Assembly: GCA_963556195.1 (NCBI GenBank)
Contig: CAUVYP010000262.1
Location: forward strand, 868,001-932,000
Length of the DNA: 64,000 nt
DNA from: Sepiola atlantica
Lineage: Eukaryota > Mollusca > Cephalopoda > Sepiida > Sepiolidae
Direction: 5' to 3'
The notes beneath the pieces were generated by a model. It was not told where the DNA came from, searched no databases, and worked only from the letters and a program-made list of their open reading frames with translations. This document shows, piece after piece, positions 13,061 to 25,175 of this stretch. A program made the translations under genes and the position numbers. The stretch's first letter is position 1. Every line of letters starts with the position of its first letter.

Positions 13061-15292
13061 TTAGCGCGTTTTAAAGTTGATATGGCTTTTGTTTATAACT
13101 TCCACATTTATTCGAATTGTGCAACGAAACTGTGCAGACAGTCGCAAATAGGCCTTTTCTACTGTAGTACAAAGTTTCAGAAGGGCAGCTCCAGTACTGC
13201 CGGAGATATGACGATACAAACTGAATACGCAAAACATCAACAAAATTTAGCGCGTTTTAAAGTTGATACCGCTTTTGTTTATAACTTCCACATTTATTCG
13301 CATTGTGCAAGGAAACTTTGCCGACAGTCGCGGATAGGCCTATTCTACTGAAGTCACAAGTTTCAGAAGTGCAGCTCTTGTACTGCCGGAGATATGTCGA
13401 TACAAACTGAATACGCAAAACATCAACAAAATTTAGCGCGTTTTAAAGTTGATATCGCTTTTGTTTATAACTTCCACATTTATTCGAATTGTGCGAGGAA
13501 ACTTTGCAGACAGTCGCGGATAGGCCTTTTCTACTGAAGTACAAAGTTTCAGAAGTGCAGCTCTGGTACTGCCGGAGATATGTCGATACAAACTGAATAC
13601 GCAAAACATCAACAAAATTTAGCGCGTTTTTAAGTTGATATCGCTTTTGTTTATAACTTCCACATTTATTCGAATTGTGCAACGAAACTTTGCAGACAGT
13701 CGCGGAGACACATTTTCTACTGAAGTACCAAGTTTCAGAAGTGCAGCTCTTGCACTGCCGAAGATATGTCGATACAAACTGTATACGCAAAACTTAAACA
13801 AAATTTAGCGCGTTTTAAAGTTGATATCGCTTTTGTTTATAACTTCCACATTTATTCGAATTGTGCAACGAAACTTTGCAGACAGTCGCGGATAGGCCTA
13901 TTCTACTGAAGTACCAAGTTTCAGAAGTGCAGCTCTTGTACTGCCGGAGATATGTCGATACAAACTTAATACGCAAAACATCAACAAAATTTAGCGCGTT
14001 GTAAAGTTGATATCGCTTTTGTTTATAACTTCCACATTTATTCGAATTGTGCAACGAAACTTTGCAGACAACCGCGGAGACACATATGCTACTGAAGTAC
14101 TAAGTTTCAGAAGTGCAGCTCTTGTACTGCCGGAGATATGTCGATACAAACTGAATACGCAAAACATCAACAAAATTTAGCGCGTTTTAAAGTTGATATC
14201 GCTTTTGTTTATAACTTCCACATTTATTCGAATTGTGCAACGAAACTTTGCAGACAGTCGCGGATAGGCCTATTCTAGTGAAGTACGAAGTTTCAGAAGT
14301 GCAGCACTAGTAGTGCGGGAGATATGCCGATACAAACTGAATACGCAAAACATCAACAAAATTTAGCGCGTTTTAAAGTTGATATTGCTTTTGTTTATAA
14401 CTTCCACATTTATTCGAATTGTGCAACGAAACTTTGCAGACAACCGCGGAGACATATTTACTACTGAAGTACCAAGTTTCAGAAGTGCAGCTCTTGCACT
14501 GCCGAAGATATGTCGATACAAACTGAATACGCAAAACTTAAACAAAATTTAGCGCGTTTTAAAGTTGATATCGCTTTTGTTTATAACTTCCACATTTATT
14601 CGAATTGTTCAAGGAAACTTTGCCGACCTTCGGAGATAGGCCTTTTCTACTGAAGTACCAAGTTTCAGAAGTGCAGCTCTTGTACTGCCGGAGATATGTC
14701 GATACAAACTTAATACGCAAAACATCAACAAAATTTAGCGCGTTTTAAAGTTGATATCGCTGTTTTTTATAACTTCCACATTAATTCGAATTGTGCAACG
14801 AAACTTTGCAGATAGTCGCGGATAGGCCTTTTCTAGTAGAGTACCAAGTTTCAGAAGTGCAGCTCTTGTACCGCCGGAGATATGCCGATACAAACTGAAT
14901 ACGCAAAACATCAACACAATTTAGCGCGTTTTAAAGTTGATATCGCTTTTGTTTATAACTTCCACATTTATTCGAATTGTGCAACGAAACTTTGCAGACA
15001 ACCGCGGAGACACATTTACTACTGAAGTACCAAGTTTCAGAAGTGCAGCTCTTGTACTGTTGGAGATATGTCGATAACAACTTAATACGCAAAACATCAA
15101 CAAAATTTAGCGCGTTTTAATGTTGATATCGCTTTTGTTTATAACTTCTACATTTATTCGAATTGTGCAACGAAACTTGGCAGACAGTCGCGGATAGGCC
15201 TTTTCTACTTAAGTACCAAGTTTCAGAAGTGCAGCGGTTGTACTGCCGGAGATATGTCGATACAAACTTAATACGCAAAACATCAACACAAT
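13061..15292. repeat. 12-unit HOR (2232 bp), copy B
   Basis: This copy matches copy A unit for unit, including the shared unusual CCGACCTTCGGAG unit near 14630 and the GCTGTTTTTTATAAC unit near 14760. Small differences are present, for example CACATATGC against CACATATTC in the 13991 unit and GGCCTATTCTAG against GGCCTTTTCTAG in the 14177 unit. No indel separates copies A and B. Confidence 0.88.
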
Positions 15293-17525
15293 TTAGCGCG
15301 TTTTAAAGTTGATATCGCTTTTGTTTATAACTTCCACATTTATTCGAATGGTGGCACGAAACTTTGCAGACAACCGCGGAAACACATTTACTACTGAAGT
15401 ACCAAGTTTCAGAAGTGCAGCTCTTGTACTGCCGGAGATATGTCGATACAAACTGAATACGCAAAACATCAACAAAATTTAGCGCGTTTTAAAGTTGATA
15501 TCGCTTTTGTTTATAACTTCCACATTTATTCGCATTGTGCAAGGAAACTTTGCCGACAGTCGCGGATAGGCCTATTCTACTGAAGTCACAAGTTTCAGAA
15601 GTGCAGCTCTTGTACTGCCGGAGATATGTCGATACAAACTGAATACGCAAAACATCAACAAAATTTAGCGCGTTTTAAAGTTGATATCGCTTTTGTTTAT
15701 AACTTCCACATTTATTCGAATTGTGCGACGAAACTTTGCAGACAGTCGCGGATAGGCCTTTTCTACTTAAGTACAAAGTTTCAGAAGTGCAGCTCTGGTA
15801 CTGCCGGAGATATGTCGATACTAACTGAATACGCAAAACATCAACAAAATTTAGCGCGTTTTTAAGTTGATATCGCTTTTGTTTATAACTTCCACATTTA
15901 TTCGAATTGTGCAACGAAACTTTGCAGACAGTCGCGGAGACACATTTTCTACTGAAGTACCAAGTTTCAGAAGTGCAGCTCTTGCACTGCCGAAGATATG
16001 TCGATACAAACTGAATACGCAAAACTTAAACAAAATTTAGCGCGTTTTAAAGTTGATATCGCTTTTGTTTATAACTTCCACATTTATTCGAATTGTGCAA
16101 GGAAACTTTGCCGACAGTCGCGGATAGGCCTATTCTACTGAAGTACCAAGTTTCAGAAGTGCAGCTCTTGTACTGCCGGAGATATGTCGATACAAACTTA
16201 ATACGCAAAACATCAACAAAATTTAGCGCGTTTTAAAGTTGATATCGCTTTTGTTTATAACTTCCACATTTATTCGAATTGTGCAACGAAACTTTGCAGA
16301 CAACCGCGGAGACGCATTTTCTACTGAAGTACCAAGTTTAAGAAGTGCAGCTCTTGTACTGCCGGAGATATGTCGATACAAACTGAATACGCAAAACATC
16401 AACAAAATTTAGCGCGTTTTAAAGTTGATATCGCTTTTGTTTATAACTTCCACATTTATTCGAATTGTGCAACGAAACTTTGCAGACAGTCGCGGATAGG
16501 CCTTTTCTAGTGAAGTACCAAGTTTCAGAAGTGCAGCTCTAGTACTGCGGGAGATATGCCGATACAAACTGAATACGCAAAACATCAACAAAATTTAGCG
16601 CGTTTTAAAGTTGATATTGCTTTTGTTTATAACTTCCACATTTATTCGAATTGTGCAACGAAACTTTGCAGACAACCGCGGAGACACATTTACTACTGAA
16701 GTACAAAGTTTCAGAAGTGCAGCTCTTGCACTGCCGAAGATATGTCGATACAAACTGAATACGCAAAACTTAAACAAAATTTAGCGCGTTTTAAAGTTGA
16801 TATCGCTTTTGTTTAAAACTTCCACATTTATTCGAATTGTGCAACGAAACTTTGCCGACCTTCGCAGATAGGCCTATTCTACTGAAGTACGAAGTTTCAG
16901 AAGTGCAGCTCTTGTACTGCCGGAGATATGTCGATACAAACTTAATACGCAAAACATCAACAAAATTTAGCGCGTTTTAAAGTTGATATCGCTGTTTTTT
17001 TATAACTTCCACATTTATTCGAATTGTGCAACGAAACTTTGCAGACAGTCGCGGATAGGCCTTTTCTAGTAGAGTACCAAGTTTCAGAAGTGCAGCTCTT
17101 GTACTGCCGGAGATATGCCGATACAAACTGAATACGCAAAACATCAACACAATTTAGCGCGTTTTAAAGTTGATATCGCTTTTGTTTATAACTTCCACAT
17201 TTATTCGAATTGTGCAACGAAACTTTGCAGACAACCGCGGAGACACATTTACTACTGAAGTACCAAGTTTCAGAAGTGCAGCTCTTGTACTGCCGGAGAT
17301 ATGTCGATAACAACTTAATACGCAAAACATCAACAAAATTTAGCGCGTTTTAATGTTGATATCGCTTTTGTTTATAACTTCTACATTTATTCGAATTGTG
17401 CAACGAAACTTGGCAGACAGTCGCGGATAGGCCTTTTCTACTGAAGTACCAAGTTTCAGAAGTGCAGCTCTTTGACTGCCGGAGATATGTCGATACAAAC
17501 TTAATACGCAAAACATCAACACAAT
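15293..17525. repeat. 12-unit HOR, copy C (2233 bp, one T gained)
   Basis: The same unit order continues. The slippage-prone run in the GCTGTTTTTT unit gained one T near 16994-17000, which shifts the phase by +1. The first unit differs from that of copy B: it carries GAATGGTGGCACG and GGAAACACATTTAC. That unit is repeated in the fragment at 17526-17711, so B and C do not share the same junction unit. Confidence 0.85.
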
Positions 17526-17711
17526 TTAGCGCGTTTTAAAGTTGATATCGCTTTTGTTTATAACTTCCACATTTATTCGAATTGTGGCACGAAACTTTGC
17601 AGACAACCGCGGAAACACATTTACTACTGAAGTACCAAGTTTCAGAAATGCAGCTCTTGTACTGCCGGAGATATGTCGATACAAACTGAATACGCACAAC
17701 ATCAACAAAAT
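17526..17711. repeat. Truncated fourth copy of the 12-unit HOR (one unit)
   Basis: This unit matches 15293-15478, sharing TGTGGCACGAAAC and the GGAAACACATTTAC allele. The next unit, from 17712, has GTGCGAGGAAAC and GGATTGGCC and does not match 15479, so the HOR run ends here. Confidence 0.7.
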
Positions 17712-18099
17712 TTAGCGCGTTTTAAAGTTGATATCGCTTTTGTTTATAACTTCCACATTTATTCGAATTGTGCGAGGAAACTTTGCAGACAGTCGCGGAT
17801 TGGCCTTTACTACTGAAGTACGAAGTTTCAGAAGTGCAGCTCTAGTACTGCCGGAGATATGTCGATACAAACTGAATACGCAAAACATCAACAAAATTTA
17901 GCGCGTTTTAAAGTTGATATCGCTTTTGTTAATAACTTCCACATTTATTCGAATTGTGCAACGAAACTTTGCAGACAGTCGCGGATAGGCTTTTTACTAC
18001 TGAAGTACCAAGTTTCAGAAGTGCAGCTCTTGTACTGCCGGAGATATGTCGATAGAAACTGAATACGCAAAACATCAAAAAAAGTTAGCGCGTTTTAAA
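17712..18099. repeat. Two linker monomers between HOR runs
   Basis: Two units without a close local partner separate the 12-unit and 16-unit runs. The second carries a +1 slippage near 17995 (GGCTTTTTACTAC) and AATAACTTCC in place of TATAACTTCC. Monomer sequence is otherwise normal, and nothing else is present. Confidence 0.7.
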
Positions 18100-21074
18100 G
18101 TTGATATCGCTTTTGTTTATAACTTCCACATTTATTCGAATTGTGCAACGAAACTTTGCAGACAGTCGCGGATAGGCCTTGGCTAGTGAAGTACCAAGTT
18201 TCAGAAGTGCAGCTTTAGTACTGCCGGAGATATGCCGATACAAACTGAATTCGCAAAACATCAACAAAATTTAGCGCGTTTTAAAGTTGATATCGCTTTT
18301 GTTTATAACTTCCACATTTATTCGAATTGTGCTACGAAACTTTGCAGACAGTCGCGGAGACACATTTCTACTGAAGTACCAAGTTTCAGAAGTGCAGCTC
18401 TTGTACTGCCGCAGATATGTCGATACAAACTGAATACGCAAAACATCAACAAAATTTAGCGCGTTTTAAAGTTAATATCGCTTTTGTTTATAACTTCCAC
18501 ATTTATTCGAATTGTGCAACGAAACTTTGCAGACAGTCGCGGATAGGCCTTTTCTACTGAAGTACCAAGTTTCAGAAGTGCAGCTCTAGTACTGCCGGAG
18601 ATATGTCGATTGAAACTGAATACGCAAAACATCAACACAATTTAGCGCGTTTTAAAGTTGATATCGCTTTTGTTTATAACTTCCACATTTATTCGAATTG
18701 TGCAACGAAACTTTGCAGACAACCGCGGAGAAACATTTACTACTGAAGTACCAAGTTTCAGAAGTGCAGCGGTTGTACTGCCGGAGATATGTCGATACAA
18801 ACGTTATACGCAAAACATCAACAAAATTTAGCGCGTTTTAATGTTGATATCGCTTTTGTTTATAACTTCCACATTTATTCGAATTGTGCAACGAAACTTT
18901 GCAGACAGTCGCGGATAGGCGTTTTCTAGTGAAGTACCAAGTTTCAGAAGTGCAGCGGTTGTACTGCCGGAGATATGTCGATACAAACTTTATACGCAAA
19001 ACATCAACACAATTTAGCGCGTTTTAAAGTTGATATCGCTTTTGTTTATAACTTCCACATTTATTCGAATTGTGCAACGAAACTTTGCAGACAACCGCGG
19101 AAACACATTTACTACTTAAGTACCAAGTTTCAGAAGTGCAGCTCTTGTACTGCCGGAGATATGTCGATACAAACTGAATACGCAAAACATCAACAAAATT
19201 AAGCGCGTTTTAAAGTTGATATCGCTTTTGTTTATAACTTCCACATTTATTCGAATTGTGCGAGGAAACTTTGCAGACAGTCGCGGAAACACATTTTCTA
19301 CTGAAGCACGAAGTTTCAGAAGTGCAGCTCTTGTACTGCCAAAGATATGTCGATACAAACTGAATACGCAAAACATCAACAAAATTTAGCGCGTTTTAAA
19401 GTTGATATCGCTTTTGATTATAACTTCCACATTTATTCGAATTGTGCAACGAAACTTTGCAGACAGTCGCGGATAGGCCTATTCTACTGAAGTACCAAGT
19501 CTCGGAAGTGCAGCTCTTGTACTGCACGAGATATGTCGATACAAACTTAATACGCAAAACATCAACACAATTTAGCGCGTTTTAAAGTTGATATCGCTTT
19601 TGTTTATAACTTCCACATTTATTCGAATTGTGCAACTAAACTTTGCGGACAACCGCGGAGACACATTTTCTACTGAAGTACCAAGTTTCAGAAGTGCAGC
19701 TCTTGCACTTCCGAAGATATGTCGATACAAACTGAATACGCAAAACTTAAACAAAATTTAGCGCGTTTTAAAGTTGATATCGCTTTTGTTTATAACTTCC
19801 ACATTTATTCGAATTGTGCAAGGAAACTTTGCAGCCAGTCGCGGATTGGCCTTTTCTACTGAAGTACCAAGTTTCAGAAGTGCAGCTCTTGTACTGCCGG
19901 AGATATGTCGATACAAACTTAATACGCAAAACATCAACAAAATTTAGCGCGTTTTAAAGTTGATATCGCTTTTGTTAATAACTTCCACATTTATTCGAAT
20001 TGTGCAACGAAACTTTGCAGACAGTCGCGGATAGGCCTTTTCTACTGAAGTACCAAGTTTCAGAAGTGCAGCTCTTGTACTGCCGGAGATATGTCGATAG
20101 AAACTGAATACGCAAAACATCAACAAAATTTAGCGCGTTTTAAAGTTGATATCGCTTTTGTTTATAACTTCTACATTTATTCGAATTGTGCAACGAAACT
20201 TTGCCGACAGTCACGGATAGGCCTTTTCAAGTTAAGTACCAAGTTTCAGAAGTGCAGCTCTAGTACTGCCGGAGATATGTCGATACAAACTGAATACGCA
20301 AAACATCAACACAATTTAGCGCGTTTTAAAGTTGATATCGCTGTTGTTTATAACTTCCACATTTATTCGAATTGTGCAACGAAACTTTGCAGACAGTCGC
20401 GGATAGGCCTTTTCTAGTGAAGTACCAAGTTTCAGAAGTGCAGCTATTGTATTACCGGAGATATGCCGATACAAACTGAATACGCAAAACATCAACAAAA
20501 TTTAGCGCGTTTTAAAGTTGATATCGCTTTTGTTTATAACTTCCACATTTATTCGAATTGTGCAACGAAACTTTGCAGACAGTCGCGGAGACACATTTTC
20601 TACTGAAGTACCCAGTTTCAGAAGTGCAGCTTTTGTACTGCCAGAGATATATCGATACAAACTGAATACGCAAAACATCAACAAAATTTAGCGCGTTTTA
20701 AAGTTAAGATCGCTTTTGTTTATAACTTCCACATTTATTCGAATAGTGCAACGAAACTTTGCAGACAGTCGCGGATAGGCCTTTTCTACTGAAGTACCAA
20801 GTTTCAGAAGTGCAGCTCTAGTACTCCCGGAGATATGTCGATACAAACTGAATAAGCAAAACATCAACACAATTGAGGGCGTTTTAAAGTTGATATCGCT
20901 TTTGTTTATAACTTCCACATTTATTCGAATTGTGCAACGAAACTTTGCAGACAACCGCGAAGACACATTTACTACTGTAGAACCAAGTTTCAGAAGTGCA
21001 GCTCTTGTACTGCCGGAGATATGTCGATACAAACTTAATACGCAAAACATCAACAAAATTTAGCGCGTTTTAAT
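18100..21074. repeat. 16-unit HOR (2975 bp), copy A
   Basis: The sequence matches the next 2975 bases almost base for base. Diagnostic marks: GGCCTTGGCTAG (18177), the 1 bp deletion ACACATTTCTACTG (near 18364), CGATTGAAACTG (18608), AAACGTTATACG (18800), GAAGCACGAAG (19305), CCAAGTCTCGG (19495), CTGCACGAGATATG (19523), TTTTGATTATAAC (19410), AACTAAACTTTG (19635) and TACTCCCGGAG (20822). Period is 16 x 186 minus 1, the deletion being carried by both copies. The left edge is set by A against T at 18099 and 21074. Confidence 0.95.
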
Positions 21075-24049
21075 GTTGATATCGCTTTTGTTTATAACTT
21101 CCACATTTATTCGAATTGTGCAACGAAACTTTGCAGACAGTCGCGGATAGGCCTTGGCTAGTGAAGTACCAAGTTTCAGAAGTGCAGCTTTAGTACTGCC
21201 GGAGATATGCCGATACAAACTGAATTCGCAAAACATCAACAAAATTTAGCGCGTTTTAAAGTTGATATCGCTTTTGTTTATAACTTCCACATTTATTCGA
21301 ATTGTGCTACGAAACTTTGCAGACAGTCGCGGAGACACATTTCTACTGAAGTACCAAGTTTCAGAAGTGCAGCTCTTGTACTGCCGCAGATATGTCGATA
21401 CAAACTGAATACGCAAAACATCAACAAAATTTAGCGCGTTTTAAAGTTAATATCGCTTTTGTTTATAACTTCCACATTTATTCGAATTGTGCAACGAAAC
21501 TTTGCAGACAGTCGCGGATAGGCCTTTTCTACTGAAGTACCAAGTTTCAGAAGTGCAGCTCTAGTACTGCCGGAGATATGTCGATTGAAACTGAATACGC
21601 AAAACATCAACACAATTTAGCGCGTTTTAAAGTTGATATCGCTTTTGTTTATAACTTCCACATTTATTCGAATTGTGCAACGAAACTTTGCAGACAACCG
21701 CGGAGAAACATTTACTACTGAAGTACCAAGTTTCAGAAGTGCAGCGGTTGTACTGCCGGAGATATGTCGATACAAACGTTATACGCAAAACATCAACAAA
21801 ATTTAGCGCGTTTTAATGTTGATATCGCTTTTGTTTATAACTTCCACATTTATTCGAATTGTGCAACGAAACTTTGCAGACAGTCGCGGATAGGCGTTTT
21901 CTAGTGAAGTACCAAGTTTCAGAAGTGCAGCGGTTGTACTGCCGGAGATATGTCGATACAAACTTTATACGCAAAACATCAACACAATTTAGCGCGTTTT
22001 AAAGTTGATATCGCTTTTGTTTATAACTTCCACATTTATTCGAATTGTGCAACGAAACTTTGCAGACAACCGCGGAAACACATTTACTACTTAAGTACCA
22101 AGTTTCAGAAGTGCAGCTCTTGTACTGCCGGAGATATGTCGATACAAACTGAATACGCAAAACATCAACAAAATTAAGCGCGTTTTAAAGTTGATATCGC
22201 TTTTGTTTATAACTTCCACATTTATTCGAATTGTGCGAGGAAACTTTGCAGACAGTCGCGGAAACACATTTTCTACTGAAGCACGAAGTTTCAGAAGTGC
22301 AGCTCTTGTACTGCCAAAGATATGTCGATACAAACTGAATACGCAAAACATCAACAAAATTTAGCGCGTTTTAAAGTTGATATCGCTTTTGATTATAACT
22401 TCCACATTTATTCGAATTGTGCAACGAAACTTTGCAGACAGTCGCGGATAGGCCTATTCTACTGAAGTACCAAGTCTCGGAAGTGCAGCTCTTGTACTGC
22501 ACGAGATATGTCGATACAAACTTAATACGCAAAACATCAACACAATTTAGCGCGTTTTAAAGTTGATATCGCTTTTGTTTATAACTTCCACATTTATTCG
22601 AATTGTGCAACTAAACTTTGCGGACAACCGCGGAGACACATTTTCTACTGAAGTACCAAGTTTCAGAAGTGCAGCTCTTGCACTTCCGAAGATATGTCGA
22701 TACAAACTGAATACGCAAAACTTAAACAAAATTTAGCGCGTTTTAAAGTTGATATCGCTTTTGTTTATAACTTCCACATTTATTCGAATTGTGCAAGGAA
22801 ACTTTGCAGCCAGTCGCGGATTGGCCTTTTCTACTGAAGTACCAAGTTTCAGAAGTGCAGCTCTTGTACTGCCGGAGATATGTCGATACAAACTTAATAC
22901 GCAAAACATCAACAAAATTTAGCGCGTTTTAAAGTTGATATCGCTTTTGTTAATAACTTCCACATTTATTCGAATTGTGCAACGAAACTTTGCAGACAGT
23001 CGCGGATAGGCCTTTTCTACTGAAGTACCAAGTTTCAGAAGTGCAGCTCTTGTACTGCCGGAGATATGTCGATAGAAACTGAATACGCAAAACATCAACA
23101 AAATTTAGCGCGTTTTAAAGTTGATATCGCTTTTGTTTATAACTTCTACATTTATTCGAATTGTGCAACGAAACTTTGCCGACAGTCACGGATAGGCCTT
23201 TTCAAGTTAAGTACCAAGTTTCAGAAGTGCAGCTCTAGTACTGCCGGAGATATGTCGATACAAACTGAATACGCAAAACATCAACACAATTTAGCGCGTT
23301 TTAAAGTTGATATCGCTGTTGTTTATAACTTCCACATTTATTCGAATTGTGCAACGAAACTTTGCAGACAGTCGCGGATAGGCCTTTTCTAGTGAAGTAC
23401 CAAGTTTCAGAAGTGCAGCTATTGTATTACCGGAGATATGCCGATACAAACTGAATACGCAAAACATCAACAAAATTTAGCGCGTTTTAAAGTTGATATC
23501 GCTTTTGTTTATAACTTCCACATTTATTCGAATTGTGTAACGAAACTTTGCAGACAGTCGCGGAGACACATTTTCTACTGAAGTACCCAGTTTCAGAAGT
23601 GCAGCTTTTGTACTGCCAGAGATATATCGATACAAACTGAATACGCAAAACATCAACAAAATTTAGCGCGTTTTAAAGTTAAGATCGCTTTTGTTTATAA
23701 CTTCCACATTTATTCGAATAGTGCAACGAAACTTTGCAGACAGTCGCGGATAGGCCTTTTCTACTGAAGTACCAAGTTTCAGAAGTGCAGCTCTAGTACT
23801 CCCGGAGATATGTCGATACAAACTGAATAAGCAAAACATCAACACAATTGAGGGCGTTTTAAAGTTGATATCGCTTTTGTTTATAACTTCCACATTTATT
23901 CGAATTGTGCAACGAAACTTTGCAGACAACCGCGAAGACACATTTACTACTGTAGAACCAAGTTTCAGAAGTGCAGCTCTTGTACTGCCGGAGATATGTC
24001 GATACAAACTTAATACGCAAAACATCAACAAAATTTAGCGCGTTTTAAT
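21075..24049. repeat. 16-unit HOR (2975 bp), copy B
   Basis: This is a near-identical copy of 18100-21074. The one clear difference I noted is GTGTAACG near 23537 against GTGCAACG near 20562. Homology to copy A continues to about 24130, where GGCCTTTTCTAC replaces GGCCTTGGCTAG. Such similarity, compared with the many differences between neighbouring monomers, marks a very recent duplication or a recent conversion of the block. Confidence 0.95.
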
Positions 24050-24592
24050 GTTGATATCGCTTTTGTTTATAACTTCCACATTTATTCGAATTGTGCAACG
24101 AAACTTTGCAGACAGTCGCGGATAGGCCTTTTCTACTGAAGTACCAAGTTTCGGAAGTACAGCTCTAGTACAGCCGGAGATATGTCGATACAAACTTAAT
24201 ACGCAAAACATCAACACAATTTAGCGCGTTTTAAAGTTGATATCGCTTTTGTTTATAACTTCCACATTTATTCGAATTGTGCAACGAAACTTTGCGGACA
24301 ACCGCGGAGACAAATTTTCTACTGAAGTACCAAGTTTCAGAAGTGCAGCTCTTGTACTGCCGGTGATATGTCGATACAAACTGAATACGCAAAACATCAA
24401 CAAAATTTAGCGCGTTTTAAAGTTGATATCGCTTGTGTTTATAACTTCCACATTTATTTGAATTGTGCAACGAAACTTTGCAGACAACCGCGGAGACACA
24501 TTTACTACTGAAGTACCAAGTTTCAGAAGTGCAGCTCTTGTACTGCCGGAGATATGTCGATACAAACTTTATACGAAAAACATCCACAAAAT

Positions 24593-24778
24593 TTAGCGCG
24601 TTTTAAAGTTGATATCGCTTTTGTTTATAACTTCCACATTTATTCGAATTGTGCAACGAAACTTTGCAGACAGTCGCGGATAGGCCTTTTCTACTGAAGT
24701 ACCAAGTTTCAGAAGTGCAGCTCTTGTACTGCCGGAGATATGTCGATACAAACTGAATACGCAAAACATCAACAAAAT
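24593..24778. repeat. Reference monomer (type A, close to consensus)
   Basis: This unit is chosen as the reference because it carries few private variants. Phase starts at TTAGCGCG. Landmarks by monomer position: TTTAAA (DraI) 10-15, GATATC (EcoRV) 19-24, TTCGAA 51-56, the variable window 81-98, AGGCCT (StuI) 90-95, AGTAC 106-110, GTACT 134-138, ACGC 167-170 and an A-rich tail from 171 to 186. A hand count on the consensus gives 72 G+C of 186 (38.7%), with C=37, G=35 and 10 CpG dinucleotides (expected about 7). Most monomers differ from this unit at only a few positions, and differences cluster in the 81-98 window, at 128-138 and near 160-185. Confidence 0.9.
24698..24730. other. Dyad (potential stem-loop) at monomer positions 106-138
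   Basis: AGTAC at the left end is the reverse complement of GTACT at the right end, leaving a loop of 23 bases. The same pair recurs in most monomers. In a subset with T135 changed to C, as at 34944-34960, the right arm instead reads TGCACT and pairs perfectly with the inner AGTGCA across a 5-base loop. One transition therefore swaps the outer stem for the inner one. Whether either hairpin forms in DNA or RNA is not shown by sequence alone. Confidence 0.5.
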
Positions 24779-25175
24779 TTAGCGCGTTTTAAAGTTGATA
24801 TCGCTTTTGTTTATAACTTCCACATTTATTCGAATTGTGCAACGAAACTTTGCAGACAGTCGCGGAGACACATTTTCTACTGAAGTACCAAGTTTCAGAA
24901 GTGCAGCTCTTGTACTGCCGGAGATATGTGTATACAAGCCTCATACGCAAAACATCAACAAAATTTAGCGCGTTTTAAAGTTGATATCGCTTTTGTTTAT
25001 AACTTCCACATTTATTCGAATTGTGCAAGGAAACTTTGCAGACAGCCGCGGAAACACATTTACTACTGAAGTACCAAGTTTCAGAAGTGCAGCTCTTGTA
25101 CTGCCGGAGATATGTCGATACAAACTGAATACGCAAAACATCAACAAAATTTAGCGCGTTTTAAAGTTGATATCG

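Larger units (their letters stand above)
23690..25175. repeat. 8-unit HOR (1488 bp), copy A
   Basis: Shared ordered marks with copy B: TTCGAATAGTGC, TACTCCCGGAG, GAATAAGCAAAAC, a TTAGGGCG or TGAGGGCG start, GGAAGTACAG, ACAAATTTTC with CCGGTGATATG, GCTTGTGTTTATAAC with ATTTGAATTG, AACTTTATACG, GATATGTGTATACAAGC and GACAGCCGCGG. The left part overlaps the right end of the 16-unit HOR copy B, so two repeat generations are superimposed here. Confidence 0.85.

Noticed and set aside
17130..17340. Possible transposon or gene insertion at register shifts
   Set aside because: Every register shift I traced is a 1-2 bp indel, mostly in a T-run, inside an otherwise normal monomer. No terminal repeats, target-site duplications or foreign sequence were seen.
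24643..24662. CENP-B box near TTCGAATTGTGCAACGAAAC
   Set aside because: The core TTCG....A..CGGG is not met on either strand. The TTCG is present but the following A and CGGG are missing.
24683..24698. Promoter or terminator within the unit
   Set aside because: TATAAC and T-runs occur in each unit, but they are part of the satellite and have no accompanying signal. A transcription start cannot be assigned from sequence.
24593..24775. 60-codon minus-strand open frame found in most monomers
   Set aside because: It recurs because 186 is divisible by 3 and each unit has one TAA in this frame. It starts at TTG, has no ribosome-binding or splice context, and its changes follow the DNA variants of the satellite. 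I see no family resemblance.
24757..24810. Phased A-tracts giving DNA curvature at the unit junction
   Set aside because: AAAA, AAAATTT and TTTTAAA centres are about 12-13 bp apart, not the 10.5 bp needed for good phasing, and TTTTAAA bends little. It may be worth a gel test but is not supported as a feature.
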